Source of the DNA: a virus
Virus record (IMG/VR): IMGVR_UViG_3300042888_001378
Coordinates: 1-56,047 of that record
Direction: 5' to 3' (one strand)
DNA length: 56,047 bases
Shown here: piece by piece, positions 43,951 to 53,923 of the stretch
How positions within the stretch are numbered: the stretch's first letter is position 1
How the letters are laid out: each line of letters begins with the position of its first letter
Translations under genes and position numbers: made by a program
The notes under the pieces: model-generated
The model's database searches: none
What the model saw: only the letters and a program-made list of their open reading frames with translations
What the model was told of the DNA's origin: nothing

Positions 43951-45000
43951 TCAATCGTCAGAATAATCTACAGGAGATTCAATTACGTTGTCTTCAACTA
44001 CATCAAAAGATGTGTCATCAAATACACCATCAAATACTTCTGCCCAATAATCTTTATTCTCAGATTTGTATTTATCAATGTCTTTTTTATCATCTTCAAT
44101 GAAACCGTGTGTGGTTGCAAGTATTTTGTTATCTGCGTAACCTAAACCATTCATATGGTTCTTATGGATACCCACTTTAGTTCTAATTGCGAAATTAACT
44201 TTTCTACCCTTATTAGTTGCAGAAAGTTTAGATACACCAGAACTCTTTTGATTTCCAAACAAAAATACTAATGCGCAAGATAGGTAAATAGAATTACCAC
44301 CTTTAGGTGCAATTGTTGGTTGTCCAAATGGATTATCAGGTAAAGCAACCCATGGTTGGTTTACGAAAACCATAGTATTGGTGTATGGATAACTTTCTTT
44401 TCTTGAAGATGTTATCCTTTGTGCCAATCCCATACCCCATTTTTCAGATATAACTCTCGCAGTATGTTGGTTACCACCTTTACCGTCAAAACTCATTTGA
44501 CAAGGTATCGTACCAATAGAATCCCACAAAAACACAATGTCGTGTGGAATTTCACCATTTTTTTGTGCGTCCAATACTTCGGTTACATAATCAAACGCTT
44601 GTTCGATATAATCGAATCCTAACTTATAAAGTAAGAATCCGTCCCAGTATGCAGAAACTTCTCCTGTCTCTTCGTCAACTTCTTCAATGTATTCAGTTTC
44701 TAAACCCATTTGTTTAGCGTGTTCAAAACTAAATTTTTGTTCTGTTATGATGAAAACAGGTAGAATATTTTTTTTCTGTGCATCTACCGCAGTCTGTAAA
44801 AGTGCAGTTGTTTTTCCAGTGTCTGAATGACCTAGAAGCATATTAATCTGACCCATAGCAGGTCCTGGTAGACCAGTCGCCTTCTGAAAGGCTTCCCCTA
44901 GATCAAAGTACCTTTGTTCTTTGTACTTTTCACTAGAGGAAAACTTCTTTCTTATAGACGAAAAATCAGATGCTTTTTTCTTTAGTGGTTGTTTCGCCAT
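43951..45000 (-). CDS. uvsX: UvsX/RecA-like recombinase
   Basis: This 349-residue strand-exchange protein has Walker A GHSDTGKTT at about 57-65, Walker B HDIVFLWDSIG near 148-158 and a loop region with KGGNQHTARVISEK near 173-186. It has an acidic C-terminal tail (EDNVIESPVDYSDD). The length is slightly below T4 UvsX (391). It works with the gp32-like protein encoded eight bases upstream in recombination-dependent replication and repair. Assignment is firm. Confidence 0.94.
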   Translation of the reverse strand: MAKQPLKKKASDFSSIRKKFSSSEKYKEQRYFDLGEAFQKATGLPGPAMGQINMLLGHSDTGKTTALLQTAVDAQKKNILPVFIITEQKFSFEHAKQMGLETEYIEEVDEETGEVSAYWDGFLLYKLGFDYIEQAFDYVTEVLDAQKNGEIPHDIVFLWDSIGTIPCQMSFDGKGGNQHTARVISEKWGMGLAQRITSSRKESYPYTNTMVFVNQPWVALPDNPFGQPTIAPKGGNSIYLSCALVFLFGNQKSSGVSKLSATNKGRKVNFAIRTKVGIHKNHMNGLGYADNKILATTHGFIEDDKKDIDKYKSENKDYWAEVFDGVFDDTSFDVVEDNVIESPVDYSDD

Positions 45001-45008
45001 ATTATATA

Positions 45009-45908
45009 TTAAAACGGTAATTCGTCATCATCACTATCTAATGAAGTTACTCCAAAATCAGTATCTTCATCTTCACTATCATATTCAGATTCAAATGACT
45101 TAGAAGTTTCAGTTCTCATCATATTGATTTCATCAGTTAAAGACGCAGTTTCTTTTTCTTCTTTGTCTTCTTCTGCAACGAACTTCTTCTGTTCCGAATC
45201 CCAAATAGGTGTTTTATTAGTAGCCACAATTTCTAAATACTCTTGAGACTTTTTAGAATAAACATCTCTGTGTGTTTCATCGTTGTTAAACCAATCATTC
45301 GCCTTTTCTTTATCCTTAGTAAGGATAGATGAATCGTCAGCCATAATAGAATTTACAACACTAAAATTTTTGTCATTTCTACCTGTAGTGATGATAATAT
45401 CTCTACCTTCTCTAGGATCAGTAATATCACCTTTTAATTTAAATAAAGGAATGATTTTATCCATAATACCGTCACCAGTATATTTGTGCTTAAATCTCCA
45501 AAATTTAACTCCGTGATCTTCATTCTCTCTATCAATACCTTTAACTACATAGAATTTTCTAGGTATGAAGTCTTTCGCCAATTTCTTAGCCTTTTCTGAA
45601 CCATCTTCATATAAGGCGTCTTTAGCCTCACATAGTGGACAGTGTTCACCATCGTTTAAATGGTTACAATAAATTTTATCCCAATTACCATTAACTAATT
45701 TTTCATGATAATAAACCTCCGTAAATGGAGAACTACCATCTTTTGTAGGTAAGATTCGGAATGTTTTTGTGTGGGATTTTACCCCTTTAGGTAGTTTCTC
45801 ACTGAAGTACTTTTTAAGTCTGTCTTCATTAGAGAGTTTTTTACCACTTTTCGCTGGCTCAGTGTTTTTTTCGTACTGAGACAGAATTGCATCTAAAGTA
45901 TTACTCAT
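45009..45908 (-). CDS. 32: gp32-like single-stranded DNA-binding protein
   Basis: This 299-residue protein (T4 gp32 is 301) has a zinc site of the gp32 type: His68, Cys81, Cys90, Cys93. The spacing H-x12-C-x8-C-x2-C is nearly identical to T4 gp32. A basic N-terminal arm, a central OB-like core rich in aromatic residues and a long acidic C-terminal tail (about 240-299, ending DSDDDELPF) complete the architecture. It is the first gene of the replication operon, directly behind a canonical promoter, as expected for a highly expressed early or middle protein. Confidence 0.93.
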   Translation of the reverse strand: MSNTLDAILSQYEKNTEPAKSGKKLSNEDRLKKYFSEKLPKGVKSHTKTFRILPTKDGSSPFTEVYYHEKLVNGNWDKIYCNHLNDGEHCPLCEAKDALYEDGSEKAKKLAKDFIPRKFYVVKGIDRENEDHGVKFWRFKHKYTGDGIMDKIIPLFKLKGDITDPREGRDIIITTGRNDKNFSVVNSIMADDSSILTKDKEKANDWFNNDETHRDVYSKKSQEYLEIVATNKTPIWDSEQKKFVAEEDKEEKETASLTDEINMMRTETSKSFESEYDSEDEDTDFGVTSLDSDDDELPF

Positions 45909-45932
45909 TGTATAAAAATTTTAAATTATATA

Positions 45933-45963
45933 CAAATATACTAAAGATATTCCTAAAAGTCAA
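45933..45963 (-). promoter_or_regulatory. Bacteroidetes-type promoter for the replication operon
   Basis: TTG (45963-45961), a 20-base spacer and TATATTTG (45940-45933) lie 24 bases before the gp32-like ATG on the minus strand. Just upstream, AAAAACCCCGATTTTT (45965-45980 region) could be a weak terminator for the preceding acidic-protein gene. Confidence 0.78.
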
Positions 45964-45978
45964 TAAAAATCGGGGTTT

Positions 45979-46719
45979 TTAGTTATTTTCTTCGTCTTTT
46001 GTGAATTGGAAAGATTTTCTAATATCTTTTTCGTTGTAGTTATCAACATCACTCTGTTTAAGGACAAACTCTTCTTCGTCTTCGGTTGCCTCATAACCTT
46101 CTTTGTCTTTCCAGAAATCAGTTAATTTAATACTATATGGGAATGAGTCCATAGATCTCATCTCTAATCTTTCTACAGGTGTTGGATTTCTTTTTTCAAT
46201 TTGTTTTTCTAACTCATCGATTTTATTAATCACATTATCCATACCAGAAACTTGATTTTCTAATTCAGATAATTTACCCAACAACTCATCCATTTTACTA
46301 CTCATACCTTCTACAGAAGATTTAGTCGCTTCAGTTTTGTCTACGATATCAGTCACATCTATTTCAACAGATTCTTCACCAGTTTCTGTACTAGCCGTAG
46401 GAGTTTCAGTTGCAGTTTCATCCGCATCAACATCTTCTACTTCCGCATCATCTGCCAATGGATCAGTTTCAGGTGTTTCTCCACCTGCTTCAGGTGCAGT
46501 TTCCGCACCAGCTTCAGGTGCAGTTTCATCACCACCTAACGACATAAAAGGATCATCCCCTTCTGTATCTTCATCACCCGCAGGATCCTGCTCTGTAATG
46601 TATTGATCATCTGTAAGAAGTGTACCGTTCACATCTTTTTCATTTTCAGGTACATAAAATGTGTACTCCAATAATTGTTTATATCTTTTTAATTCCTCAG
46701 AAAGTACTTTTTTGTTCAT
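45979..46719 (-). CDS. Very acidic coiled-coil protein with possible capsid-targeting N-terminus
   Basis: This 246-residue protein begins with an amphipathic helix (LSEELKRYKQLLEYTF) and an Ile-Thr-Glu at 41-43, followed by a long Glu/Asp/Thr/Ala/Pro-rich low-complexity segment (about 44-120) with a repeated APEAGxET unit. A coiled coil follows at about 130-180, then a charged C-terminal domain (about 185-246). The composition resembles T4 scaffold or internal head proteins. Ile-x-Glu is the cleavage motif of the T4 gp21 prohead protease. No head genes are in the window to support this by context. It could equally be a regulatory acidic protein. Confidence 0.7.
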   Translation of the reverse strand: MNKKVLSEELKRYKQLLEYTFYVPENEKDVNGTLLTDDQYITEQDPAGDEDTEGDDPFMSLGGDETAPEAGAETAPEAGGETPETDPLADDAEVEDVDADETATETPTASTETGEESVEIDVTDIVDKTEATKSSVEGMSSKMDELLGKLSELENQVSGMDNVINKIDELEKQIEKRNPTPVERLEMRSMDSFPYSIKLTDFWKDKEGYEATEDEEEFVLKQSDVDNYNEKDIRKSFQFTKDEENN

Positions 46720-46720
46720 A

Positions 46721-46909
46721 TCACATTATTAGTTGTCTACCGTCATTAGTTTTATATATCTTATTCACTCTCTCTACAATTTCTTTTCCATCATTAATAA
46801 GACATTCTTCTCCAACACAATCTTCTTTTTTTGCGTTGTTATCATTTAAAAAATCGTTAAGTGACTTTTCTAAATTATCGTTTTTTTTAGTATCTCTATT
46901 TGTTTCCAT
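46721..46909 (-). CDS. Small charged hypothetical protein (62 aa)
   Basis: This short, lysine- and aspartate-rich protein carries two cysteines in DCVGEEC. No family is recognised. It ends one base before the start of the acidic-protein gene and has the octamer TATTTATA followed by ATAATAAAAG shortly before the ATG. That leader closely resembles the one before the UVR-motif gene. The leader and tight spacing support it being real. Confidence 0.6.
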   Translation of the reverse strand: METNRDTKKNDNLEKSLNDFLNDNNAKKEDCVGEECLINDGKEIVERVNKIYKTNDGRQLIM

Positions 46910-46938
46910 AATACTTTTATTATATAAATATTGTGAAA

Positions 46939-47370
46939 TTAAGAAAAATGTTTTTTTATGTCGATAATTTTTAATTCATCGTTTTTAACTATTATCATTT
47001 TGTTTTGATAATCGTCCCAATTTATTTTAACATTTTTATAATCTAGATTACCAACTTCGTGTTCACTTATTTTTTCTATTAACTTATTTAATGCATTAAT
47101 AGTATAAAAACACTCTCCCTTTTTGTGGACTATTATTGTTGGTGGGAAAAATGAAGATGTTTCCACTTTTTGATCTTGTTCAACCTTAACCATAAAGGTT
47201 AAAATATTTTTATTTAATTCTTCAAAATTATATTGAAATATGTTTTTTTCTTTGATTCCAAATCTTTTATATAAATAATTTTTAAAACTTTCTAATTTAT
47301 CCTGATATACAAAAGATGCTAATGTTATATTTTTACCGCTCGTCTCCATTTCCATAAATGTAAGGGACAT
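46939..47370 (-). CDS. Hypothetical protein (143 aa)
   Basis: This protein is unrecognised. It is lysine- and asparagine-rich alpha/beta with no motif or membrane segment. The first ATG (47370) overlaps the upstream gene by 38 bases. ATGs at 47355 and 47349 would shorten the overlap and are equally plausible starts. It is probably translated with the preceding gene. Confidence 0.65.
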   Translation of the reverse strand: MSLTFMEMETSGKNITLASFVYQDKLESFKNYLYKRFGIKEKNIFQYNFEELNKNILTFMVKVEQDQKVETSSFFPPTIIVHKKGECFYTINALNKLIEKISEHEVGNLDYKNVKINWDDYQNKMIIVKNDELKIIDIKKHFS

Positions 47371-47935
47371 ATCTATTTTTATTTTTTAGTTTGTATATTA
47401 AATCCTTACATTTATTAAATATCTTATGATCTACCAAAGTAATATCATTTATCCTTTTAATTCTACTTATTATCTTATCTTTTTTATTTTCGAAATATTC
47501 TAAAACATTTAAATCTATGCCAAATATTATATTTTCACTGTATATGTAAACCATACCGTTTTCTGTAAAATAAATTACTGGTGAACTAAGAGACAATATT
47601 TTTTTTATTATTCTATAATTTACTCTTTTACTACCATAGAGTATATCTAAAAAAACATAAGGGATGTTTTCACCAAATTTATCAAAACAATATTCTTTAA
47701 ATTGTTCAAAATCACTTTCAAAATCAGATTTTCTTTCTGTTTGATCAAAAGTCCAAAATAGGTTATTACTTATATTTTTATGAATTATAGATATTCCTTC
47801 ACCTAACAATTCTTTAGATAATTTTCTACCAATTATAAGTGTTGGTAATCCTTTATTAATAGATTCTAAATCATCACACACATTGAAATTATCAACGTTT
47901 AATTTAGTCTTAGTTACTATATTACCTATATTCAT
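47333..47935 (-). CDS. Hypothetical protein (200 aa)
   Basis: This protein is unrecognised. It looks alpha/beta, with strands such as PTLIIGRKL and PYVFLDILYG and a lysine-rich C-terminus. The -7 box TATATTTG (47947-47940) ends four bases before the ATG, again suggesting a leaderless or near-leaderless transcript. It heads the small gene cluster between the hub-like tail gene and the replication operon. Confidence 0.68.
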   Translation of the reverse strand: MNIGNIVTKTKLNVDNFNVCDDLESINKGLPTLIIGRKLSKELLGEGISIIHKNISNNLFWTFDQTERKSDFESDFEQFKEYCFDKFGENIPYVFLDILYGSKRVNYRIIKKILSLSSPVIYFTENGMVYIYSENIIFGIDLNVLEYFENKKDKIISRIKRINDITLVDHKIFNKCKDLIYKLKNKNRYVPYIYGNGDER

Positions 47936-47939
47936 AATA

Positions 47940-47970
47940 CAAATATAGTGATTTTTTTTTAAAAAGTTAA
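47940..47970 (-). promoter_or_regulatory. Probable promoter for the 200-residue gene
   Basis: TATATTTG (47947-47940) is an exact -7 box on the minus strand. The -33 position has TTA instead of TTG at the expected 20-base spacing, so this promoter is weaker than the others listed. Confidence 0.5.
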
Positions 47971-47973
47971 GTT

Positions 47974-50900
47974 TTATGCTGGTTTAAAGTAATCTATTAA
48001 CGGTTGACCGTCTTTACCAACAAAAATTGTAAGTACATTTTGGAATGTCTCTATTGATTTATCAGATTTAGGTGGCGAGAATTGGTGAGCAGTGTCAAGA
48101 CATTTTTTATATGTTGCCAAAGTACCGTTATTTTTTTGTGATGTGTAAAAATAAGAAGTTTGTGGATTGTTACCTTTTAAACCTTTAAAGTATTTCCATT
48201 GTACAATAGAAGTCTGTATTGCACTATCAACACTATCACTTAACCTAAATGGATTTGTTATTGAAACTTCCCCACTTTTATTAAATTCTTCATACAATTG
48301 AAAGTATTGTTTTCTTCCAACAATATAAAGGAAACCTCTAGGTCTAAATCTATATGCATCACCATCAAAAATATTATAATAATCTAATACTTTTATTTGT
48401 GATTCATCCTCTTTTTTTAATTTAGTTAAGGCTTCATTTAATAGTTTTATTTTTTCCGCTTCTGATGGTATTGACGGATTAAAAGTTTTTATCTTTTCAT
48501 TAATTTCTTTTTTCTTAGCCTCTATGTTGTCGTTTTCTTTATATTCGTTTAGTGTTGGATTTCCAGCAATTTGATAGGCTTTTTTATTGTCTAAACCTGT
48601 GGTTGCGGTTGGGGTTGATGCTAAAATACCTAATCCAGTAACACTATTATAATATCTAGTTTGTCCAGATGCTATTGAATCATTAGATGGGAATTTAACT
48701 ACATGTTCTTCCTTTTTAGGATCGTCCCAAGGCATTTCTTTATTTAAAAAGTTTTCTGAATTTGCTAACATTGCAGATAACAACATAGTAACCTGAGTAT
48801 TTTTTATAATTTGATTACTTTTAAATTGTTGCGTTAATGAACTTATTAGTGAAGTTAATTCCGCATCAGTATAGTTTGTAACTCCTAAATTTCTGAAGTT
48901 AATTAAACCTCCATTTGTAAAATTAGTATCAAAATCAAAATCATCCCCACCTTCAATATCTTCCCTTACACCAAATCCTGAAACAGTAGTTAAATTAGTA
49001 AATTCTATTTTAGGTACATCACTTATTTCATTTAAATCTATATCTAAGTCAGCAGTAATTTCTGTGTTTGGTGCAGAAATAAACTTTGATTGCCTTACAC
49101 CTTCAAAATTAGTTGTCATATGGTTTGGACTAATGTTATGACTAACACTAGTTATTAAATAAGCCCCATTAAAAAATGGTACGTTTTGTAAGTCAAAATA
49201 CATTAATGGTTGTATATTCATACAACCCATAGAGTCAACTTTACAGGTATATGACCTAGTTTTAAATAATCTAAGTAAATCAGTTCCTACATATGTTTTT
49301 TGAGTACCACCTCGTTTATCCACTAAATCTGATAAAGCCTTAAAATACTCACCAGTTTCTCTATGTTCTTGTTGACTTAAGGAAACATTTTTGAAAATTG
49401 TTTGGTTTTGTGCACCAAATGCAACTCTAAAGGCGACTAAAGAATTTTGTCCATTATTAATTATGTCTGGAGGTGAGTCATTTTTACTAGTTGGATCATT
49501 AGGATTCGGAAAACTATAACCATCATTAGCAAAAAAGTTATTATTTCTTTCTTTAATATCTAAAGCCTGTGACGCTCCTCCGATATATATACAACAAAAT
49601 ATTGGACCTTGTGATTTATTACTATCTAATGTTGTTTGTGGTTTAAATATTTTAGCAACCTCAACACCACTTTTATAATTAATGTAAGTTGGTAATATCT
49701 GGAAAAGGAAATTACTATCTCTTAATAGTTTGGACATAAAGAAATAAACACTAGTATCTAAATTACTACCTAAGGTTAGAAAACTTTTTAAATTAAATGT
49801 TGCCTTATCACCTATATCATTCCAACCTCTATCAATAAATTTAAAATAGTCAATTAATGGTGTTTCAGAATTTCCACCACAAATATTAAATCCTTTTCTA
49901 TCTGAACCAACCCATTTACTATTTATGTTTTTAAAATAATTATATAATTGTAATTTTAACTTTACTGTACTTTTATTTTCACTTTGTTTTACTTCTTCAG
50001 TATTCGTACTATTTCCATTTTTATTTGTCTGTTCTTGTTTAGTAAACGATTCTTTAAAACTTTTTATATATTCTTTAATACTATTGTTAGAAATTTTTAA
50101 ACCTACAGGAACATTTTTATTATTAAATATGTCTGGGTTTAATATAATCATATCAGTTGTTTCTTTAAGTGTACTTAAAATATATGATTTTGATGAGTTA
50201 ACATCGTTGGTACTACCACTTACCGAGTTTAACGTTGATACTAACGTATTAACATTCTTTTCAAAGGTACCATTAAACGTATTATTAAAATTTTGATTAT
50301 CTACCCAATTTTTAAACTCATTTATAAATGTTATTTTTGTAGATATAGGTAAAGTTTTTAAATTTTCTTCTATAGATTTTTGCTTAGTATTATACCCTAT
50401 TTTAGATAAGTATTCATCTTTTGGAGTTATAAATTCTGAGTAATCTTTTCCGTTACTAATAACATTTACTAATGGATCTAAAGATTCCCCATATCTCCAC
50501 AATATACTACCAATAAAATAGATATACATTTTAGGTAGATTTACAATTCTTGCACCAACAAAATTATTACCAGAAAAAACTGAATTCAAAAATCCTTCTT
50601 TAAAATCTCTGAAAGGGAATGTAGATAATAAAAGATATGCCCTACTATAATTACTTAATTGTTGTTTATAAAAAGGACTATCAGTTATTAAATCCTCAAA
50701 TGCATTCGCAGTTTTACTTTTAAAATTAGATATATTAATATATTTACTACCATATGTACCACCAGAAGGGTTATAATCCTCTAGTATTGTTTTGTTTAAG
50801 TCTCCAGTAATATCCCCACTTGATTTTAGTAAGTTTTTACATACTTCTAAATCCCAAACATTAAACGAATTATATGTCGTTAAATTATTAGACTTGCTAT

Positions 50901-53586
50901 AAAAGTTTTTGTAGAATAAAGGTCCTGTTTCTTTTCTGTTTATACCATTTCCATTTTTTTCATCTGTTAAATTACCATAGAGTGAATCTTCCCTTATTTC
51001 TTTAAATAAGTTTTTTGAATTATTAATAATTCCGTTAACATCAAAGAGCATATATTCTGCTTCTGAATTATATTTACCACTTATATTAAATCCATCGATT
51101 TTTGGTAATGCGGTTTCTTCTTTTAATAGAAGTAAATCGTTATCATTAATAACATTATCTTTATAAAAATTTGTATTTTCATAGACACTACTATCTCTAT
51201 CCATTTCATTCAACAAATTAGTTATAATGTCTCTAACATTTTTTGAATATATGGTTCTATTGGCAGCAATTGCCTCGAATTTTGAATAATCACTAATTGA
51301 TTTTAAACCAGTGTCTTTATCAAATAATGAATAATTATCTAAAACTACTGATCTAACAATAAATTTTTCTACCAATTCTTCTTTAATAGAATTAATATCG
51401 TTTAATGTATTAATTTTTAACCATGGGTTTGTGTTATAATCAATTGGGTTAATAGGGAACCAATTATCCGTATCTAAACCATTTTTTAAAGTAGTAGCCT
51501 TAGTAACTTCCTCTAGTGTTTTTCTTTTTGAAACTAAAATATCAAACACTTCTTCAGTAAATCCCCATTCAGGGAAATCATTAGGGTTTATACCTGATAC
51601 TTCACCTATATAAATTTCTTCTGAACTACCATCGGTATTATTTTGATATATTGAGGGCCAAGCAGCACTATTAATACCTGTAGGAATATCAGTACTATAT
51701 CTACTTAAAATAGAACTCCTACTATTAGACTTACTTTTTTGTTCAGACTCAAAACTTATATCATAAATAGTCTCAACCATTGCCTGAGTATTATTCGCAA
51801 TAATCTCAAAACAATTATCTATTGTAGGTTTAAACCCAAACTTATCTTTGAAATTTTTTAATAATTGTTCATTTATTTCTGACTGAACTACTTCCCTTTG
51901 TATCTTTATAATTTCTTCTAATTCTATTATTGAGTACTCAACTAACTCTCTTTGTTTCCTAAAATCCGCAACCAAAACTTGTGAATTTTTACCCATAGTA
52001 GGGGAATAGAAAGTACCATCATTTACTAATTTTTTAAATAATTCTATATTAAATGAGTTATTTTTTCCTGATTTATCACCATCATAACTATTAAGTAAGT
52101 AAAGATTATTTGTTCCACCACTTAAATAAAATAAATCCAAAACATTATTATATGTTGTTCCCGATATCTTTCCATTAGTATCTTTTGTAGGTGACACTAT
52201 ATAATCTTCCCATGCATTTTCTGATAAAATATTAGGAAATGAATTAATTAATTCTTGATCCTTCGCATTCGCCTTATTTTCACTACCACTTATTTTTTCA
52301 ATCTTTTTTTGGTTTTTTTCTTTTGCTTCTGATAAAGTATTAGTAGGTTTATATTCTATTCTTTTATCGGAAGAAAGATATTCTTGATATTTTTTTATTA
52401 TATCACTTAATGTTGTGATATATGATTTAAACGCACCTCTATTGACAGAATTGAAAACTATATAATCCCTTATAGAAAAATAGTTAATTTTTACTTTAAG
52501 TTCATCGTCTTTTATAGTAGTTGTTTCTATAACATTCTTATTATTCTCTAACTGAATAAATGGTTTACTGTCAGTTACATTATTTTCAATACTACCACCA
52601 TTATTATTGTTTGGTTCTTTAGGTAAACTATTACCAATAAAAGTACGAATAGTTTTTAATAAGTTTAATTTACCATTTAAATCTTTAAGAAATTGGAAAC
52701 TATTTGAATCTGTTTTTATTACTTCAGTTTCTACCTGTAGTTTACCAATTTTAGTCATAAAATCGTCTACTTTTCTAATGTTTAAACCATCTTGTGTGGT
52801 TACACCATTAGTGAATCCTCCAGTTGATTGTTTAATTCTTTCATCAAAAATTCTATTTAAATTCGCAAAACCTCTTTCCGTATTAACTACACCAATAATA
52901 TTCCCCATAACCATATCATTGAGAAAGGCTTGTTGGAATCCTAAAAAATTGGCAGTTATATCAAAATTACCTGTTTGACCATCAAAATTAGATGTCCAAT
53001 TAGTCATATGTAAACAATAATCTACTTTTTGTCCGAAATACCCTTTTACTGAAAGTCTAAAAACAGGATACGGCATTTTAAAAAATATACTATATGGAGA
53101 TAACCTATCATTATCCTCAATAACATCGAATAATGCACCACCTCTTACATCGGTAAATGTAATATCAACTACTGGAACTAAACTAGCATTGTATTTAATG
53201 TCTATTGATTTAATACCAAAACCTTCTAATACTCCCGCACTTCTTGTTTCAGAATTGTTTAATCCGCCAATTTGTGTCCATTCAGTTGTTGCATAACTTT
53301 TTTGTAGTGCAGGATCTAATTTTCCTGCATCATTATAACTTATTTTAGTGGATATGAAATTGACTTCATCTACCACTCCACTATTAAAAATTATTGGATC
53401 ACCCGCCAACGTATTTCCACCATAAGTTGTTCTACTTCTAGGATACGCAGAAAATTTAACATATATGAATAAGTCTTCAGGTGGAACAATGTCCATACCA
53501 GGTGGGTTTGGGTCAACAACAAAAACACTTCCCGTATTTTTTTCATTACCTTTATTAGATCCTATTTCTTGAACATTATTATCCAT
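47974..53586 (-). CDS. Very large hub-like baseplate/tail protein (1870 aa)
   Basis: The N-terminal quarter contains PYPVFRLSVKGYFGQKVDYC and SNFDGQTGNFDITANFLGFQ, a pattern of tube- or hub-type beta domains. The middle is long, Asn/Lys-rich and unrecognised. Near 1475-1500, LITSVSHNISPNHMTTNFEG resembles the strand pair found at the end of the second beta-barrel in gp27/gpD-type hub proteins. It lies beside the gp53/LysM-like wedge gene and the adaptor-like gene, so a central hub or spike-carrier role is reasonable. It is several times larger than T4 gp27, and the remaining sequence may contain insertions. No lysozyme or peptidase motif was found. Confidence 0.75.
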   Translation of the reverse strand: MDNNVQEIGSNKGNEKNTGSVFVVDPNPPGMDIVPPEDLFIYVKFSAYPRSRTTYGGNTLAGDPIIFNSGVVDEVNFISTKISYNDAGKLDPALQKSYATTEWTQIGGLNNSETRSAGVLEGFGIKSIDIKYNASLVPVVDITFTDVRGGALFDVIEDNDRLSPYSIFFKMPYPVFRLSVKGYFGQKVDYCLHMTNWTSNFDGQTGNFDITANFLGFQQAFLNDMVMGNIIGVVNTERGFANLNRIFDERIKQSTGGFTNGVTTQDGLNIRKVDDFMTKIGKLQVETEVIKTDSNSFQFLKDLNGKLNLLKTIRTFIGNSLPKEPNNNNGGSIENNVTDSKPFIQLENNKNVIETTTIKDDELKVKINYFSIRDYIVFNSVNRGAFKSYITTLSDIIKKYQEYLSSDKRIEYKPTNTLSEAKEKNQKKIEKISGSENKANAKDQELINSFPNILSENAWEDYIVSPTKDTNGKISGTTYNNVLDLFYLSGGTNNLYLLNSYDGDKSGKNNSFNIELFKKLVNDGTFYSPTMGKNSQVLVADFRKQRELVEYSIIELEEIIKIQREVVQSEINEQLLKNFKDKFGFKPTIDNCFEIIANNTQAMVETIYDISFESEQKSKSNSRSSILSRYSTDIPTGINSAAWPSIYQNNTDGSSEEIYIGEVSGINPNDFPEWGFTEEVFDILVSKRKTLEEVTKATTLKNGLDTDNWFPINPIDYNTNPWLKINTLNDINSIKEELVEKFIVRSVVLDNYSLFDKDTGLKSISDYSKFEAIAANRTIYSKNVRDIITNLLNEMDRDSSVYENTNFYKDNVINDNDLLLLKEETALPKIDGFNISGKYNSEAEYMLFDVNGIINNSKNLFKEIREDSLYGNLTDEKNGNGINRKETGPLFYKNFYSKSNNLTTYNSFNVWDLEVCKNLLKSSGDITGDLNKTILEDYNPSGGTYGSKYINISNFKSKTANAFEDLITDSPFYKQQLSNYSRAYLLLSTFPFRDFKEGFLNSVFSGNNFVGARIVNLPKMYIYFIGSILWRYGESLDPLVNVISNGKDYSEFITPKDEYLSKIGYNTKQKSIEENLKTLPISTKITFINEFKNWVDNQNFNNTFNGTFEKNVNTLVSTLNSVSGSTNDVNSSKSYILSTLKETTDMIILNPDIFNNKNVPVGLKISNNSIKEYIKSFKESFTKQEQTNKNGNSTNTEEVKQSENKSTVKLKLQLYNYFKNINSKWVGSDRKGFNICGGNSETPLIDYFKFIDRGWNDIGDKATFNLKSFLTLGSNLDTSVYFFMSKLLRDSNFLFQILPTYINYKSGVEVAKIFKPQTTLDSNKSQGPIFCCIYIGGASQALDIKERNNNFFANDGYSFPNPNDPTSKNDSPPDIINNGQNSLVAFRVAFGAQNQTIFKNVSLSQQEHRETGEYFKALSDLVDKRGGTQKTYVGTDLLRLFKTRSYTCKVDSMGCMNIQPLMYFDLQNVPFFNGAYLITSVSHNISPNHMTTNFEGVRQSKFISAPNTEITADLDIDLNEISDVPKIEFTNLTTVSGFGVREDIEGGDDFDFDTNFTNGGLINFRNLGVTNYTDAELTSLISSLTQQFKSNQIIKNTQVTMLLSAMLANSENFLNKEMPWDDPKKEEHVVKFPSNDSIASGQTRYYNSVTGLGILASTPTATTGLDNKKAYQIAGNPTLNEYKENDNIEAKKKEINEKIKTFNPSIPSEAEKIKLLNEALTKLKKEDESQIKVLDYYNIFDGDAYRFRPRGFLYIVGRKQYFQLYEEFNKSGEVSITNPFRLSDSVDSAIQTSIVQWKYFKGLKGNNPQTSYFYTSQKNNGTLATYKKCLDTAHQFSPPKSDKSIETFQNVLTIFVGKDGQPLIDYFKPA

Positions 53587-53589
53587 ATT

Positions 53590-53919
53590 TTATTGTTTTT
53601 GGACATACAATGTCAAGTATTTATTTACTTGATCGATGTATTGTTGTAAACTATCTCTCAAAGGAAAAGGTATTCTTATTATTTCTTTATCACCAATATT
53701 TTCTTCAACACCACCATATTGTGGGTTAGCCAATAATATTAACCAACCATGATATGGGTTATCATAATACTTTTGACTTAATTTATCTAAACGTGACGTA
53801 AGTGTACTATAAACCACTGATTTATCACTACTTTTTGTAGGTAGTATTATATAAGGTAATGGTAAGTATTTACCATCAAACTTAAAACTTTGATATCTGT
53901 CGTAATATTCCTTTCCCAT
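53590..53919 (-). CDS. gp53/LysM-like baseplate protein
   Basis: This 109-residue protein has the LysM-type segment RLDKLSQKYYDNPYHGWLIL followed by LANPQYGG and EIIRIPFPLRD. That is the form used in baseplate wedge gp53 and in LysM tail proteins that join hub and tube. It lies three bases before the hub-like gene and four after the adaptor-like gene. Role in the baseplate is well supported; which of the two functions is not decided. Confidence 0.85.
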   Translation of the reverse strand: MGKEYYDRYQSFKFDGKYLPLPYIILPTKSSDKSVVYSTLTSRLDKLSQKYYDNPYHGWLILLANPQYGGVEENIGDKEIIRIPFPLRDSLQQYIDQVNKYLTLYVQKQ

Positions 53920-53923
53920 AGTA

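Noticed and set aside
46337-46606. Plus-strand Ser/Ala/Val-rich frame antisense to the acidic protein
   Set aside because: This is the reverse complement of a Glu/Thr/Ala low-complexity stretch and is not an independent gene.
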